Positions 11,716-24,866 of a stretch of 64,000 nucleotides of DNA are shown here, piece after piece; the first letter of the stretch is position 1; each line of letters begins with the position of its first letter. The stretch comes from Cheilinus undulatus (Eukaryota; Chordata; Actinopteri; Labriformes; Labridae), in the NCBI RefSeq assembly GCF_018320785.1, contig NC_054867.1, positions 35,033,855 through 35,097,854 of the forward strand, in the 5' to 3' direction. The position numbers and the translations under genes were made by a program. A model generated the notes under the pieces. The model was given only the letters and a program-made list of their open reading frames with translations, searched no databases and had not been told where the DNA came from.

Positions 11716-14640
11716 ATTCAGGCTGAACTTAAGCGCTGTATCTCTGTAGCATTCTTTCTACAACTCAGTGGATGTAACCGCAGTGATTTTCACCTACAGT
11801 GACATCACATGCTTACCCTCTGTACAGCTTATGGGTTGTTAAAAAATCCAGAGAGAAAACTGGATTTTCTTCATTCATGTGAAGCTGTGTACTATTGCTG
11901 TGATCTCTTAAAAAGATCCTGTCGCTCAAACTGTTTCACAGCTGTAATGATTAACAGGTTACATCTTTGTAGTAAATTGTAAACCCACAAACCTCAGAAT
12001 CACATCAATAACAAGCCTTTAAGGATGCTAAACTTTCAGCAGAATCCATACAAAAGCCTCATTACATTTGCTAACAGCGATGATGACTTTGCACTGTGAT
12101 TTTTTTTTTGTTTTGTTTTTCTCACACCGCGTCTCGCTGGTGTAAAAGATAAGGCTAATTAACGTGGCACCATTTGCATCTTTACCTCGATGTTTCCACA
12201 GCGCAGGGGAGAGCAGCCGCAGCAGGCTAATGAATGTTTGATTTGAGAGGGAAGACTTCCTGTCACTTCCAGCACTCCTGACATAACCCTCTCCTAAACC
12301 CCCTTAAATTCTCCTGCTCTGCAATCTGGCATGACTGTCTGCATCTCACCTTTTTCCTCCACCTTCCCTTTCTCCACTTTAAATTCCTGAGTTCATCCCC
12401 CTTTCTCTCCCCCCCCCCCACAACCTACCACCACCACCACCACCACCACCACACAGGCTGCACTCATTACAGCGGATTTGCATGTCTGCTCCAGAGCAGT
12501 ATGAGAGGAGATGAAACAGAACTCCCAGTGGCTGCCTCTGCAGAGCTTCACTCATCTGACAGAAAGAGCTCCACCTTGGGCCCCAGACACAGCCAGCAAA
12601 CAAATGCAGGCTTCTTAAACAGGCCATACACACACCTACACACAAAGATACTCCCCCAGAAAGACTTTGCACTGCACACTATTCAGTTTAAATATATCTA
12701 TATGCAGGAAATAAATTGAAAAACACAAGTCTACCTTGCAGCACATTGCTCCCCTGCCTGCACATTAACAATCAAGTCTGCTCAGCAGAGGAGAGTTATG
12801 TGTTACTGTGCCATCAGTCTTCATTCACACTAACTCATCACATGCCTAATGAACGATGACTGGATTTTATGTATGTGCCATGGCTTTCAAAAATGTCCTT
12901 CTCATTTCATTGGTTTATTTAGTCTCCTAGGGCCAAAACTAAAAGAGCATTATCTTTATAATCACAAAATTACTGATCTGTTTTGACTAAATCTGTCCTT
13001 ACATTTATTTTCAATACTAAAGAACCTTTTTTTCTTCCTTGCATTTTTTATATGGAATATTAGTGCTTTAATTTAGTTAACCTATGATAGGTAGATCAAC
13101 AGTATAGCTATTGCTACCAATTTTGATTGATGTCTATTTCAATGATTATTTCAGACGCTTTTTAACACGTTTCATCCTTTGCAGTTTGTTAATTTGCAAC
13201 ATGCAGTGATTAAAAGATAATGTATTGGCATTGAAGACTAATCTTCTAAGGAAAAAAAAGGAAATACTTCAAGCTACAGAGTATGTACTATTTGATGAGA
13301 GCTGTGTAGAATCAACTCTACTCCCCCTCCCTTCCTATTCTTCTCCATGTTTGAGCTCCGTAGCTCCGCCCCTCTTCTCACACACCTCCTTGTGGATGTG
13401 CATGTCCGCTGAATTGAAACTGACTGTGGCAAAGCTCTCTAGGAGTGATTTGCTCCGCTTTTCCACTGAAATCAGTGGCTGTATTACAGGCAAGAACAAC
13501 TACTACAGCGGCCAATAGGAACACTCCCTCTGACCTGAGCCATGATTGGCTGCGAGTCCCTTGCTGGTTTTCCTCAAGAGAGAGCACAGCGCGAGGAGGC
13601 ATTGCAGAAGACTGTTATTCTGTTAGATGGCTTCAATAACTAGACCTTGACGGGTTGTGTTGTTTTTGTGGGCATACAACACTAAAAATATATTGCTTAC
13701 TGCAGCTTTAAGTCCAATAATAAAAATATTACTCACCATAAGGAAGAGATGTACTTGCTTTTAACTACACTGCCACACATTCCCTGCATCCCCCGTTTGG
13801 CTTGCTGGCTGTGCTTGTCCTCAAAGACATAAACATGCATGACACGGACCCAAAATGCAGTACAGGTCCACATGACCACTACAGCTAAAGTGACCCACAT
13901 GACTCACTACAGCCTGGCTCTAAATGAGCCATTCCTTGTGTGGATGTGTTACTTTATTAATGAAACACTTTTACAACTTAAGAAATTCTTGTAATAATGT
14001 CATTGAAGAAATAAAATTTGACTAGATTATGCAAACAAATGTGCCACCTCCACGAATGGCATACTGCAGTTAGTGGAGTCAATTTCATCCAATGCAGCCC
14101 CTTGAAAGAATGTAGTCTAGTCTTCATTAATACATGACTGTCTCTGATGAGGCCTGCTGTTGGGACAAAATTAGGTGGTGGTCAGCACCAAATTTTGAGA
14201 GCAAGGAAAACCCTGTTCAGTGGGCAGTACGGAAGCAGAGGGTAGATGGCAAAGCCAACAAAGCAGCAGAGACAACAATGGCAAAAGGTTCTAAAGAGAA
14301 ACTGACAAACCAAATCCACAACTATCCACATTTGTACGATATGCCACTCTGAGCAGAAGCAAACACAGGTAAACTAGCTGGTGACGGATAAATTCTGTTT
14401 TAGAGGTCGACACTGAAACCTGTAAAACCGGTGTAAACAAGATCAGCATTTTGGTTCAACAAATAACCCTAGGCCATCAAGAATAGCTTCCAATTTAGAA
14501 CTGGTTATAAATTCACATATTTGATTCCCAACAGTGCCATATGAAGACTAAATCTACAATAAAATCCATAAAAGTTGAACCTATTTGCCAGGGTCTGCTG
14601 TGCCTACCAACATAATTCAGGATTCGTTATTTGGGATGAA
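11716..14640. other. Non-coding sequence with possible conserved element
   Basis: No supported exon. The block at 12,120-12,250 looks unique and balanced in composition, with homeobox-like 'gctaattaac' and 'aggctaatgaatg' words, and is a reasonable conserved non-coding candidate. A second unique-looking GC-richer stretch lies at 13,330-13,610; its overlapping open frames on both strands lack splice context. A plus-strand frame at 14,134-14,352 ends in a short MADF-like peptide (see findings). Confidence 0.4.
12408..12453. repeat. Simple repeat: poly-C followed by (CCA)n
   Basis: A run of about ten C residues is followed by roughly nine CCA/CAC units. The reverse strand gives the glycine run in the open frame at 12,379-12,672, which is low-complexity artefact and not a gene. 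Confidence 0.9.
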
Positions 14641-14679
14641 GCAACTCAACAAAGAGGGTCACAGTGGACTGCAGTGGCT

Positions 14680-15590
14680 GGTCGAACATTTAGTACCAAT
14701 TCAATACCACTTTAAACTTTCTAGACCAACTATGCTGGGTAAACTTGCATATCATTTCCAGTGAACTTAGAAAATGGCTAAATATTTTTTTAATGAACAG
14801 CCTCTCTGTAACCCTTAAAGTGTTTTTTCCTGCCAACTATTGTGAATTTTACTGCTAAATATTGAAATAGCAATGACAAAAATAGCCACATTACAGGCTC
14901 TTTTTTCTCTTTTTCTCCATTATGCTCCAATCCGGCCGTCTCCACAATGATCTGCATGTTAAAGCATGTGCAGTTTGACACAGCATGATGTGATAACAGA
15001 ACATCCTGCCATTGGTTACCAGCCCCTCACAAAGCATTCTGGGAAAACAATGAAAACAATGACCATTAGCCTGAAAATAATGGCAATAAACTATCAAAAC
15101 TTGATTAAAAAAGAAAAGACACCTGTGTTCCAGGATCGCTGGATAGCATCATTGGAAAAGTTCAATGACCAGCTTTAAGAGGAACAAAAAGTAAGAAGAT
15201 ACAATCTATGGTTCAAAAGTTATGTAACTTTTAATAACCTGTGTCACTTCTTAAACTATAACAGTGCCGGTCTAGAGGGGTTTCAAAAAATACATACATA
15301 TGCTACCAAACGTTGCTGCTACAGCAGGTCCTTTGTTCACCTTTGTTTTGTTCTTCTTTGCTGCTATAAAAATGGTAGTTTAGGCTATGTGTGCTGTGTT
15401 TTCAAGCAGCAAAGAAGAACTGATTTCAAGTCTATAGCGCTAACATTTAGCATGGCTAAACAAAGCAAAATATGATTATGCAAAACGGTATCAGATCAGT
15501 GCATAACACCTGTACTCGCCGATACCAATACCCACATTTTCAACAGTATCAGACATATTTCTGATACTGGAACATCTCTAACTTTCACAC
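14680..15590 (+). repeat. Dispersed repeat family B, hAT-like copy
   Basis: This copy aligns block by block with 17,965-18,850: a 'ctttctagacc/ctttctggact' block, a 'cctttaaagtgttttt' block, 'attgaaatagcaatgac', 'catgtgcagtttgaca', then 'ccattggttaccagcccct'. Its right end at 15,480-15,585 contains nested GTATC/GATAC words and finishes with the reverse complement of GTTAGAGATGTTCCAGTATC. That is the terminal type seen on the left end of the 17,965 copy (TTAGAGATACTCCAATACC). This pairing suggests an hAT-like DNA transposon. There is no intact open frame. Confidence 0.6.
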
Positions 15591-15599
15591 TGTGTGAAT

Positions 15600-17960
15600 T
15601 TGAGGGAATTCACCACAGTCATTGTTTTGCAGTCTCTGACCACAGTTGATGTCAGCAGCTACAGGAATGTCTCAGCTACAAAACACTTTGGGTCGCATTG
15701 TGTATTTGTATCAATGTAGATCAATCATTGTCTACGAATATTTCAAAAATATTTTTGCAAAATAGAAGTTTAAAGAGAGCCCCTTCATCTTTGGTTACTA
15801 CTAATAAAAGACCAAGAAAAGCAGAAAGTTGCTTCTTCCATGTAAAGATTAGCACACTGTGATATGACAACATGCCCTTTCACAAGTCCAAAATTTACCA
15901 TGAGCACAAGTAGTTGGTCAGCGTCTTGGTCAGCACTGAGTAATTGGCGTATACTTGACTAAAAAAAGTATAGACACCACAAAAAAGGGGAAGAAAGTGT
16001 GTGTTTTGGTTTTGGTCCACTTCAAATGATTTGCTTGTGTTCACGATGACTCTTTTAGTGAAAGCAGAGCATCATGTGCCATGTGTTATGAGTCACCGTG
16101 ACTGAAAAAGGCAGATTCATGTACTGTAGAAGCTCCTGTCCTGGCCTGTATTGTGTTTTTTGCTGATCAAGGACCTCACTGTAGGAAAACAACACCAAGT
16201 CTCAATGTCCAGAGGAGCAGAGAGAATAATAAAATATATCAGAGAATTTTCACTTATTCAAACTACCCATGGGATCTGTAAATGTAAACCAGCAAAGCAT
16301 GCCAGTGTAACAGTTTAAAATGCAATTATTGCATCATATTGACAAGTAAAATCCTCCCCAGCCCACTCTGACTCACGAGCCTCCGAGTGCCTACTAAGCA
16401 GACAAAAAATGTAAAAAGAGAAATTAAAATGAGAACTGGACTTTTTTCCCAAGACTTTCAGATCCTTTCCTTCTACGGCATTTGAAATTAAAAAAAAAAA
16501 AAAAGATTCTTGCCAAATGAAGGCATAACAGGGTTAAGGCATAACCCTCAACCACATGGTGGTGGCCTCACTCCTTCATCTCCTGACCAAAGAAACTAGC
16601 ACATCTTACAGGCACATCTAACAGACTCCTTCTTACAAAGAAGGGGTCTATTATTGGAAATGCACTGAAACAGATTACTCTCAATGCAAAACTTACAAAA
16701 CAAACAAAAACTTTTTGTCTGTTGAGAGAGAGAACTGTGAAACCACAGTCTGGAAAGAAATTACCTCAAATGTGTTCACTGCCATTCAGAAATGACAATT
16801 CAGAGATTCAAACAGAAACTTTTCTTTTCTGCAGTGGTTGCAGCGTCCCCAAGTGAAGGTAATGACGGTGGTGGTGTGGAGGATGTTGGCGCTGACGTCA
16901 AATGAAACCTGCCACCACCACCACAACACACAACCTGGCTCCAACCAAACATGTAAATACCTGAACTCAACTGAACCATCTGTGCCATATTTTTCAACTC
17001 TGAAATGATGCAAATTAAAGACATTTTCTTATGAGGCTTTACATATTGATAAAGATTATATTCCTATTGAATACCACAGCATAACCCTGACTCTACTTTA
17101 ATTCTTCTCAGTCCTGCACAAAATAATAAAACCAAGATGCAATTAGTTTTTTTTATAGAGATCAACTCCTTGAACTTTCAAAGTATATAATGCATTATAT
17201 TGTAGCGCCATCAGGTTAACTTGCTGGGATTAATAAAGAAAGTCACCACAGTAATTTTTATAGTTCAAAATATGCAGAGAGGGTGAGAAACATTAAGTGA
17301 TTTTGGCACTTTGGGAGAATGTGACAATAGGATGAGTGCCACTAAACATTTTTAATGTAAACACCTCTCTCCATTATGCAACAGAGTTGAAAAGCTCCAC
17401 ATACATCTTTTTAATATCTTGAATTTATATAGCGCCTTTCAAGAAACCCAAGGACGCTTTATCTTTAAAAAATATCAACAGATCTCTTACACTGCGTGAA
17501 CAGAACTTAACATTAGGATTTCTGTTGTTGAGAATACATGGATTGCAGGACAAATAGTTCAGCACTCTTTTTCCTTAGAGGATGTGAGGAATTCAAAAAA
17601 TAGGCACCCTATTTGCAACTATTTTATATCAAGTTGAGTCAAATTTCAACCTGTTTTGCTCATTAATTGTAAAAGCACAGTATGTTAATAAGACCTATTC
17701 ATTTCGGCATTTTCTTTGTGTTTATTTTGCAGCTCCGTGTGCCACGTGTCACTATTTTAAGGCAGGCAACTAACCTGACTGGGCACCTAAAGATTAAACA
17801 TTGCATTAATTCTCTCATTATTGTACAACTGTTGTCTAATTTTTTAGCTTTGAGATGTCACTTTTACATTAAGCAAGTGAAATCTTATTTCATATTAGAA
17901 AATGAAAAGTTATTAATAGGGTGCATTAATCACAATTAATGAGGGTCCATAATTAGTGCA
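15600..17960. other. Non-coding sequence, no gene seen
   Basis: No supported exon. A poly-A run lies at 16,490-16,504. A short fragment at 17,425-17,462 (tatatagcgcctttcaagaa) matches a phrase that recurs in many fish genomes and is probably an old dispersed repeat. A consensus CRE (TGACGTCA, 16,893-16,900) lies between (GGT)n and (CCA)n tracts that can pair. Confidence 0.45.
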
Positions 17961-17964
17961 TTAT

Positions 17965-18850
17965 TTTAGAGATACTCCAATACCATTTTTTCTTCTCAAT
18001 ACCAATACCAGAGTGTTGGGTATCAGCTGATACTGAGTACTGATCTGATACTGGTGTAAACTTTCTGGACTGACTGTGCTTCACATGATTTAAGCCCTAC
18101 AGTGACTTCAGAATAACTAATAGAATCATAATGCACAGCTTTTCTGTGACCTTTAAAGTTGTGTTTTTCTGCTATTATTGTGGGTTTCAATGCTCAATAT
18201 TAAAATAACAATGACACAAAGTGGCACATCACAGGCTCTCTTTCTTTTTTTCTCTCCATTATTCAGACTATCTAGGCATGTGCAGTTTGACAAAACATGA
18301 CCTGATGAGCCTGTCATTGGTTGACAGCCCCTAACAAAGCAACTGCCATTATCATTTGTTAGCATCAAGCTAGCAGCAAAAATGATTGAAAACGGATCAA
18401 AATACATTCAATATCAAATCTACTGGTGTAAATTTAATCTTTAAAGTTCCTGAAAAGTCACCCAAGTTCAAGGCTCAACATAAAAGCTTCTGTAAGGGAT
18501 TTAAAGGCATGGATAGCGTCACTGGAATGGCACAACTGCTAGCTTCAAGAAAAAAGTTATCTATCTTTTAATAACCTGAGTCACTTTTTGTCAAATGAAA
18601 CAACACTGGTCTGGGAAGGATTTTAACAAACACATTAAGAGAATAACCACTGCACTGCAGCCTCTAAACTTTGCTGCGGCAGTGGTTCATTTGTTTTGTT
18701 CTTCATCGCTGCTCTAATTATGGTAGCTTGTGCATGCATGTTTTTGTTAGATATTTTATATTTCCTCCAGGCAGAAGCTGCAGTAAACTTCTCAGTTCCA
18801 CTGATTTTATGTATCAAAAATATTAGCGGAGAGAAATAAAACAAAATGCT
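17965..18850 (+). repeat. Dispersed repeat family B, hAT-like copy
   Basis: The left end TTAGAGATACTCCAATACC is followed by repeated 'gatac/gtatc' words, as at the opposite end of the 14,680 copy. The internal blocks are shared with the 7,055 and 14,680 copies. All reading frames are broken. The right boundary is uncertain. Confidence 0.6.
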
Positions 18851-19505
18851 GATCCTCCGAACTTAACCCAGAAATCACATTACATATTACTTATATTATT
18901 TATATACTATTTAAATAATTTATTATAATAGATAGTTAATAAATTACATAATAACAATACCAGCATTATTAAGGGAATAAGGGTAAAATGAAATAAAGGG
19001 TGTGACAGACAACTTTCTGGTGGAAGTTGGTTTCAGTTAAAATCAGAGATGATTATGCAGGCCACATGACCTCTTTAAGTGGACAATGAGTCAGTTATTA
19101 TGGACATAAAATTAAACATTCATTGAAGAAAGACTAAAAAAGCTTTTTGATGTTAATAACAGCTTTTTAGGCACAACACTTGTATCACTAAAACCTTTAT
19201 CAGGTAAGACCAGGAAACCATTCAAAATTAAAGCACAAACTTATGAAAAGAAAAACATTTTCAGTAGATTTAGCCTCTTAATTCCACTCTCAAAGTTTAC
19301 TAAATTAATGTAATTACCTTTTAAAATGTCCAAAATTTCTCCAAGGGGAGCATGCCCCTGGACCCCCCTAGAAAGGTCAGGGTACACGTGATCAGAATGG
19401 TACCACTGCTGCCTCAGTATGAGCCAGGGAAAACCCTGGTTAAGCCAACACATCGACTCCCTGCAATCACAGTGATGTATGATAAGTCCACCACCTCTGC
19501 TTCTA
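18851..19505. other. AT-rich spacer
   Basis: Very AT-rich (for example 18,885-18,965) with no recognisable exon. The minus-strand open frame of 135 codons at 19,241-19,648 runs into the neighbouring MITE and has no homology I can see. Confidence 0.4.
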
Positions 19506-19875
19506 ATAGGGGTGTAAAGGTACGTGTATTCGTATCGTACTGATTCAGTACGGGCCTCCTGGTACAGTACAGACGTGTACCGAACAGAACACTTTGTTTC
19601 CCAGTAAAATATGACAGTGGACAAAGACAACAACAATAGCGTTGACATTATTCAGCAGGTGTGTCACTGACAGCACATCATCCAGCGGACCAATCAAAGC
19701 ATTTTAAAAAGCACCTCTCAAACAAGAACGTCACTGTAACGCGGAAGGAATCAAAACTAGATTGAAATGGAAAACAGTGAAATTTCAAAATGCAACAAAA
19801 AGTGTGATTAATCACGATTAACTGCATAAATTATGAGATTAATCAGGAATAACATTTTAATCATTTGACAGCCCA
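19506..19875 (+). repeat. hAT-type MITE ends, two families joined
   Basis: The left part begins 'taggggtgtaaaggtacgtg', followed by 'cgtatcgtac' and 'cagtacgg'. This is the start of a fish hAT MITE built on GGTAC/GTACC words. The right part (19,799-19,873) has the alternating 'gattaatcacgattaa' motif and ends 'atcatttgacagccc', the terminus of a different hAT MITE. The two fragments appear fused or nested. There is no coding content. Confidence 0.55.
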
Positions 19876-19879
19876 AGTG

Positions 19880-22800
19880 ATAATGTATCTTAATGTCTGG
19901 ATGTGCTGCTCAGTACTGTCAAATTATGTCAGATAATGTTTCAGCTGTTTTGGAAGGTAGAAAAAAAAGTAGCCGACTGAAGTGAATAAAGATAGCACAC
20001 CCTTGAATTGAAAAATGTATTGTAGATCGATATTTGGTTCCAGTTTTGCTGGCAGCAGCCACAGCATCCACCAGGAAATGCAAAGACGATCCTCATTCTT
20101 CAAACAAAAGACCATAAGTATTCCACTGAACTAAGTGATGTGCAGATATACACGAGTTTGAATTAGGTTGTTTCGTTGTTTTTTCAAGGAAAAATAAAAT
20201 AGAAACTTAAAAAAAACTGTATCAACAAAATCTTATAATATGTCTTTTTTACAATCATTAAGCACAAGGACACAGTTTGTAACACACTGGCAATAAAGGC
20301 TTGCCTCCTTTAGACGGAGAAATTCTATGCTCAGGCTTTCTAAAGACCGCAAGAGAATTTCACTGAAAGCAAGATGTTTTTTTATAAAACAAAAGAAGAC
20401 ATTGAAATGCCATAGTGGCGGTCAAAGTGGCTCACCACCGGGACTTCTTAAAAAGAAGCAAAAACGTGACAAAATTCATCGGAGAACTGACAAGATTAAA
20501 AAAAAATAAAGAGGTTTCAAAAAGGCAGTCATTTGGAATAACTAAATAGGGATTATCAGGCATAAACCCAAGCAGCAATCAGCATTAACCAAAGACTTAA
20601 TAATTTGTTCCTCTCCAATTATAGTCACTTTTGTCAGGGCATCATTTTGACTTTCTTTCACTGGACTCACACAAAAGGAAAGAAGCTAAGTTTTGCAGAC
20701 AGCTTGCAATGCTGTGATTCGAGTGTGGCCGGGCTGTACAGCACACACATTAAGTCATTAAAGTTCCCATGCTCACAGCCGCTCCGCCAACCCCCCACTG
20801 TACACACCAGTAACCCCCCAGCACCAAGCCTTTCAGACCAAACGCTGCTCTGCCTTCTGCATCTTAATAAGAAGAGGGAAACTAGAAGGGAAGTGAAGGC
20901 ATGGCAGTCTTTTTAGAGGAAGCTGAATAAATGACTGAACACACACCCTGGGGCGGGCATGCCGGGGGGTTTCCAGGAGGTCGGAGCAAGCGGGGCCAAT
21001 CGTGTCAAGACGAAGGCGGCAGACTAAAACAAAACTGACATATCAAAGAAGCCAAGCCTTGTAGAAGGGAATAGAGCAGCCAAGACATCACATTCAACCA
21101 CACAGCTTGTTTCTGCTTCAATGAGAGACAACACAACGAAAAAACGGCAATTAGCAATTAAAGTGGAAATTCCATCGGCTGCAAAGCTGCATCTTCTTCC
21201 AATCAGAAAACAGCTAAAACCAAACATCTAGGTGATCCTGTGGCCTCTGATTACATTCTTGTTTTCCTTAAGGAGGTAGACTAACTGCAAACCAGCTTCT
21301 GTACGCATGTTTTTTTTATCTCTTACACTAATCCTTAAAATATTTAAGAGCACTGTTCAAACTTTACCTTGACAGTAGAGCCAAAACTCTTCTGTCACCA
21401 AAACAAACTGACTAGGCCTCCAGGCAAATTTCACTGATTCCTGCAGATAAATGCTTTGTCTTCATGTAGAAACCGTAATCTCTGACAACCTGGATAAACT
21501 GGGAACGTGAAGCATAAAGCGCTCTGATATTGCTGGATTATGAAGCACTTAAATGAGTTTTATTTTTAAATTGGCGTGATGAGAGCCAGTGTGTCCTTAA
21601 ACTGAGTTTACTTGTAATAAGATATCAAAGCTCGACTGTTTACCAAGTATCTTCTTTCCTTGTGATAATGAAGGGAATCCTCTGAGGTGGCTGCCATGCT
21701 GACACAGCCTTTGGGTGCTTAAATCCAGAAATGAGTGCATTAAGTGCATTTTAATTGACTTATATTTACCCACTGTATTGTCTTGCAAATACAAAAAAGT
21801 CTTCTGGCACTCCTTGAAGACTTAAAAAGTAGGTCACTCAGTCTCCTGTGAGTCATAGCTTTTGGCAGGGGACCAAGCAGGGCAGGTATGGGAGAGACAG
21901 AGCTGTTGCTGAAAGGGCCAAATAATACACTGATACAATTTCATCATGTTTATGAAGATAATCAAGTTTGCTTACAGCTTTGTGCATTTTTGAGGTACAA
22001 TGTGATATTAAGCCTAATTAGATGTAGAAGTTTGGGAATTAAAAGCAGAGAAGTGGAGTGTTACACAGTTAACTGTAACATGATTTTAAACACACACTTG
22101 TAAGCCTCCTGAGGAACATTTGGGTGCATGCAAACTACTCGACAGTCTTATATCTCCTTCAGTACAGCAGGCAGATTCTTCACATTGCAGGTGCAGGCTG
22201 GTTTCTATCCAGAGCCATGGTGGTGCTGCGACCCTAGGCTCTCCTCCTGGGGCCGCAGCACCTGAGCAGGGTGGCTGGCTTGTCCGGTCAGAGCTGGGCC
22301 TAAATTCCCAAACAGTGACTTTTTGGGAGGCAGTGACTCAGCCTGGTCAAAGCCAGTCACACGGTCACATAGAGGACAACCGCATTTTGAGCCAGCGCTG
22401 ATGTGCACACGTCTCAGACCCTGTGACCAACACACCGATACTTTCTTAATTACATTGAGCAACTGGCACACACCACGTCCCCCTCAGCCACCGAGCCCCT
22501 CCTCCAGCTAACCTCTCCGCCCTCTCATTCATCCACCCTGAGGGAGAGGCATGCAGGCCAGAGGAAGTATGACTCATCTGAGTAACAAGACGCATTCTTC
22601 TGAATTCTCTACAGACGTGTTGTTTGCTAAGTGAAGAGCACAGGAGAGTGTGGCGCAGAAAGTGGTGAAGAAAAAAAGAGAGCATTCAGAAGGACATGAT
22701 AATCAAGAGGATGAGTACGTGTGAGAGGAAGAAAAGAAGGATAGGGTTGGGAGTGATGGGGCAAGAGCGAGTCATTGCTTGTGTGGGTTCCCTGGTCCAC

Positions 22801-24110
22801 ACATAGATCAACATTTCCTCCAAGTCCACAGAGAGAATCCTTGGCTTCTGTTCGGGGTTTTCTGAATCACAGATGGAGACTCCAAGTACTACAACTAAAG
22901 TTAATCCATCAGGTTTCACACAGAGAGGGGAGCGACAAATGACGACAACAGAGGGGCTTTGACGTCCAGTTCTGCTGAGCATGCATAGTGCAGCTAGACA
23001 TTAGAAAGAAGTATGAATAAGAAGTGTTAAAATCATCACACAGAGCCACACCACATCTGCACAAACTTGGCACTCTCCTCCACAGATCATGAGCTTCACA
23101 CACCACATCACACAGTCTCCAACCTCTGCATGGAGCTATTTCTGGAACAGCCCACATTAGCATTGTCTGAAATCTCAAAAACAAATGAAGGAGCAACTGA
23201 GCAACACAGGGCTGTTGACATGCGCACTGTCTTCTGATCTCATGATAACTGATTAGTCTCCCATTACTTTACTGTCAGCACAGGATGATCTTGAGTGATA
23301 TAACATCAAACCACATCCTCAAGACTTCACAATTTAACCTTGTTAAGCAGGCTTAAGATGCTAGACTTAATTAAGCCTGACCCCCTCTGACTCTCGCCTC
23401 CCAGTTTGCAGACTGTCATTTATACATGTAAGAAATTCTTTATGTTCACTAAATTACTGCACAGTAAATGTATGCAGCACAAAGCAATAAGTCAATACAC
23501 CTGGAGGGCCAATATTATTGCAATTTGCACACAACACTTCATATATATCTTGCTTGATAATGATACGATCTTGTTAAGGGTCCACTTTAAAATTGATGCC
23601 ACTTACGATGACAAGATTTACACATTTCTAGCTGATAAGGCTAGATCTATCAGCCTGAGCAAATAATTCAACTGCCAATATGATTAAGAGAAAAGAAAAA
23701 AGTATTTAAGTAAACTTGTAAAGGTTTAGGTGATTAGGGGAAGGAAAATTCAATACAGCAATATATCAACATCCTGACTCATGTTATCAAATCAGTGGTG
23801 CAAAACATTAGGATTTTAATTTGAAAACTGCCACGTTCTTTGCAGATTTCACTACCACTCTGACTCACCGTTTCACTACTTCATGGCTCCTCAGAGGCAC
23901 TTATGACATGAATGAGGATGACATGAACAGGAATTCATTGGCCAACAAAAAAGGTGACAATGATATCAAAGAAGAAGACAGAAGCTGGGCAATGAAGAAT
24001 GGTAAGAGGTTAAACTAGCACCAAATTGCCAAACTGCAATTAATAAATACATTCATTCTGTTCTTGAAAATCCAATTGTTGGAATTGGGGGACTTAGGAA
24101 ACTGCTGCAA
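19880..24110. other. Non-coding sequence, no gene seen
   Basis: No supported exon. The subregions 20,580-21,240 and 22,380-23,200 are GC-balanced, look unique and could contain regulatory elements. Overlapping open frames there on both strands (for example 22,120-22,401 plus and 22,205-22,471 minus) have no family resemblance. Confidence 0.4.
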
Positions 24111-24116
24111 ATCGAT

Positions 24117-24497
24117 ATCCATCCATCCATTTTCTATACCATTTATTAAGCTGGGGTTCACAGGGGGCTGGAGCCTATCATTGTCTCACCCCACTGTCAT
24201 TGGGCGAGAGTTGAGGTACACCCTGGACCGTTGCCAGGCAATCGCAGGGCTGACAAATAGAGACAGACAGCCAGGCACAGACACACATATTCAAACCTTC
24301 AGCCAATTCAGAGTGATCAATTAACCTAATGAGCAAGTCTTTGGTAGTGGGAGGAAGCCGGAGTACCCAAAGAGAACCCACATATGCACAGGGAGAACAT
24401 GCAAACTGTGCATAGAAAGGCCCTGACCAGGAAGCGAACCAGGATACTTCTTGCTGTGAGGCAACAGCGCTAAGCACTGCACTGCCGTGTAGCCCTG
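24117..24497 (+). repeat. High-copy teleost dispersed repeat (near full length)
   Basis: The sequence runs from 'atccatccattttctatacc' through 'ggctggagcctatc', 'attgggcgagag', 'gtacaccctgga', 'gacaaatagagacagaca', 'gtgggaggaagccgg', 'gagaacatgcaaact' to 'aagcactgcactgccgtgtag'. This order of words is characteristic of a very abundant repeat in fish genomes. I recognise the repeat from experience but not its class with certainty. It has no coding capacity. Confidence 0.85.
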
Positions 24498-24866
24498 CAA
24501 CCAATATATCTGCTGTAGATACCGTCCGCATATAGGAATATATGATACGTTGATGGAGTTTTAGGGAAGAGCAACAGACCTATGTCAGCTACAATCAGTG
24601 TCTTTGTTCATTCTCATTCCTTAGACTTTAAAGAGAGTTCTACAGACAGGAGTTTGGATTTGAGCTAGGAATGCACACAATAAGCTGGCTAAACAGTTAA
24701 ACCTGGATCCCTTGGTAGTCAGCACCAGATTTACAAATCAGTGAAATTAATTCATAACGTTTTCTACTTATTTCAGGCCCATCATCCCAGTCCAACTGTA
24801 ACGCAGCTGCCAGCCACCAGCAGCCCTGTTGCTGTTCCTAATGACTGCTCCTATGCTGCTGTAAGG

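Noticed and set aside
12379..12672. 97-codon minus-strand frame with a glycine run
   Set aside because: The glycine run is the translation of a (CCA)n/poly-C simple repeat.
19241..19648. 135-codon minus-strand frame
   Set aside because: It crosses into a hAT MITE and shows no homology or domain pattern.
22120..22471. Overlapping open frames on both strands
   Set aside because: Both are open by chance in GC-balanced DNA, and neither has family resemblance.
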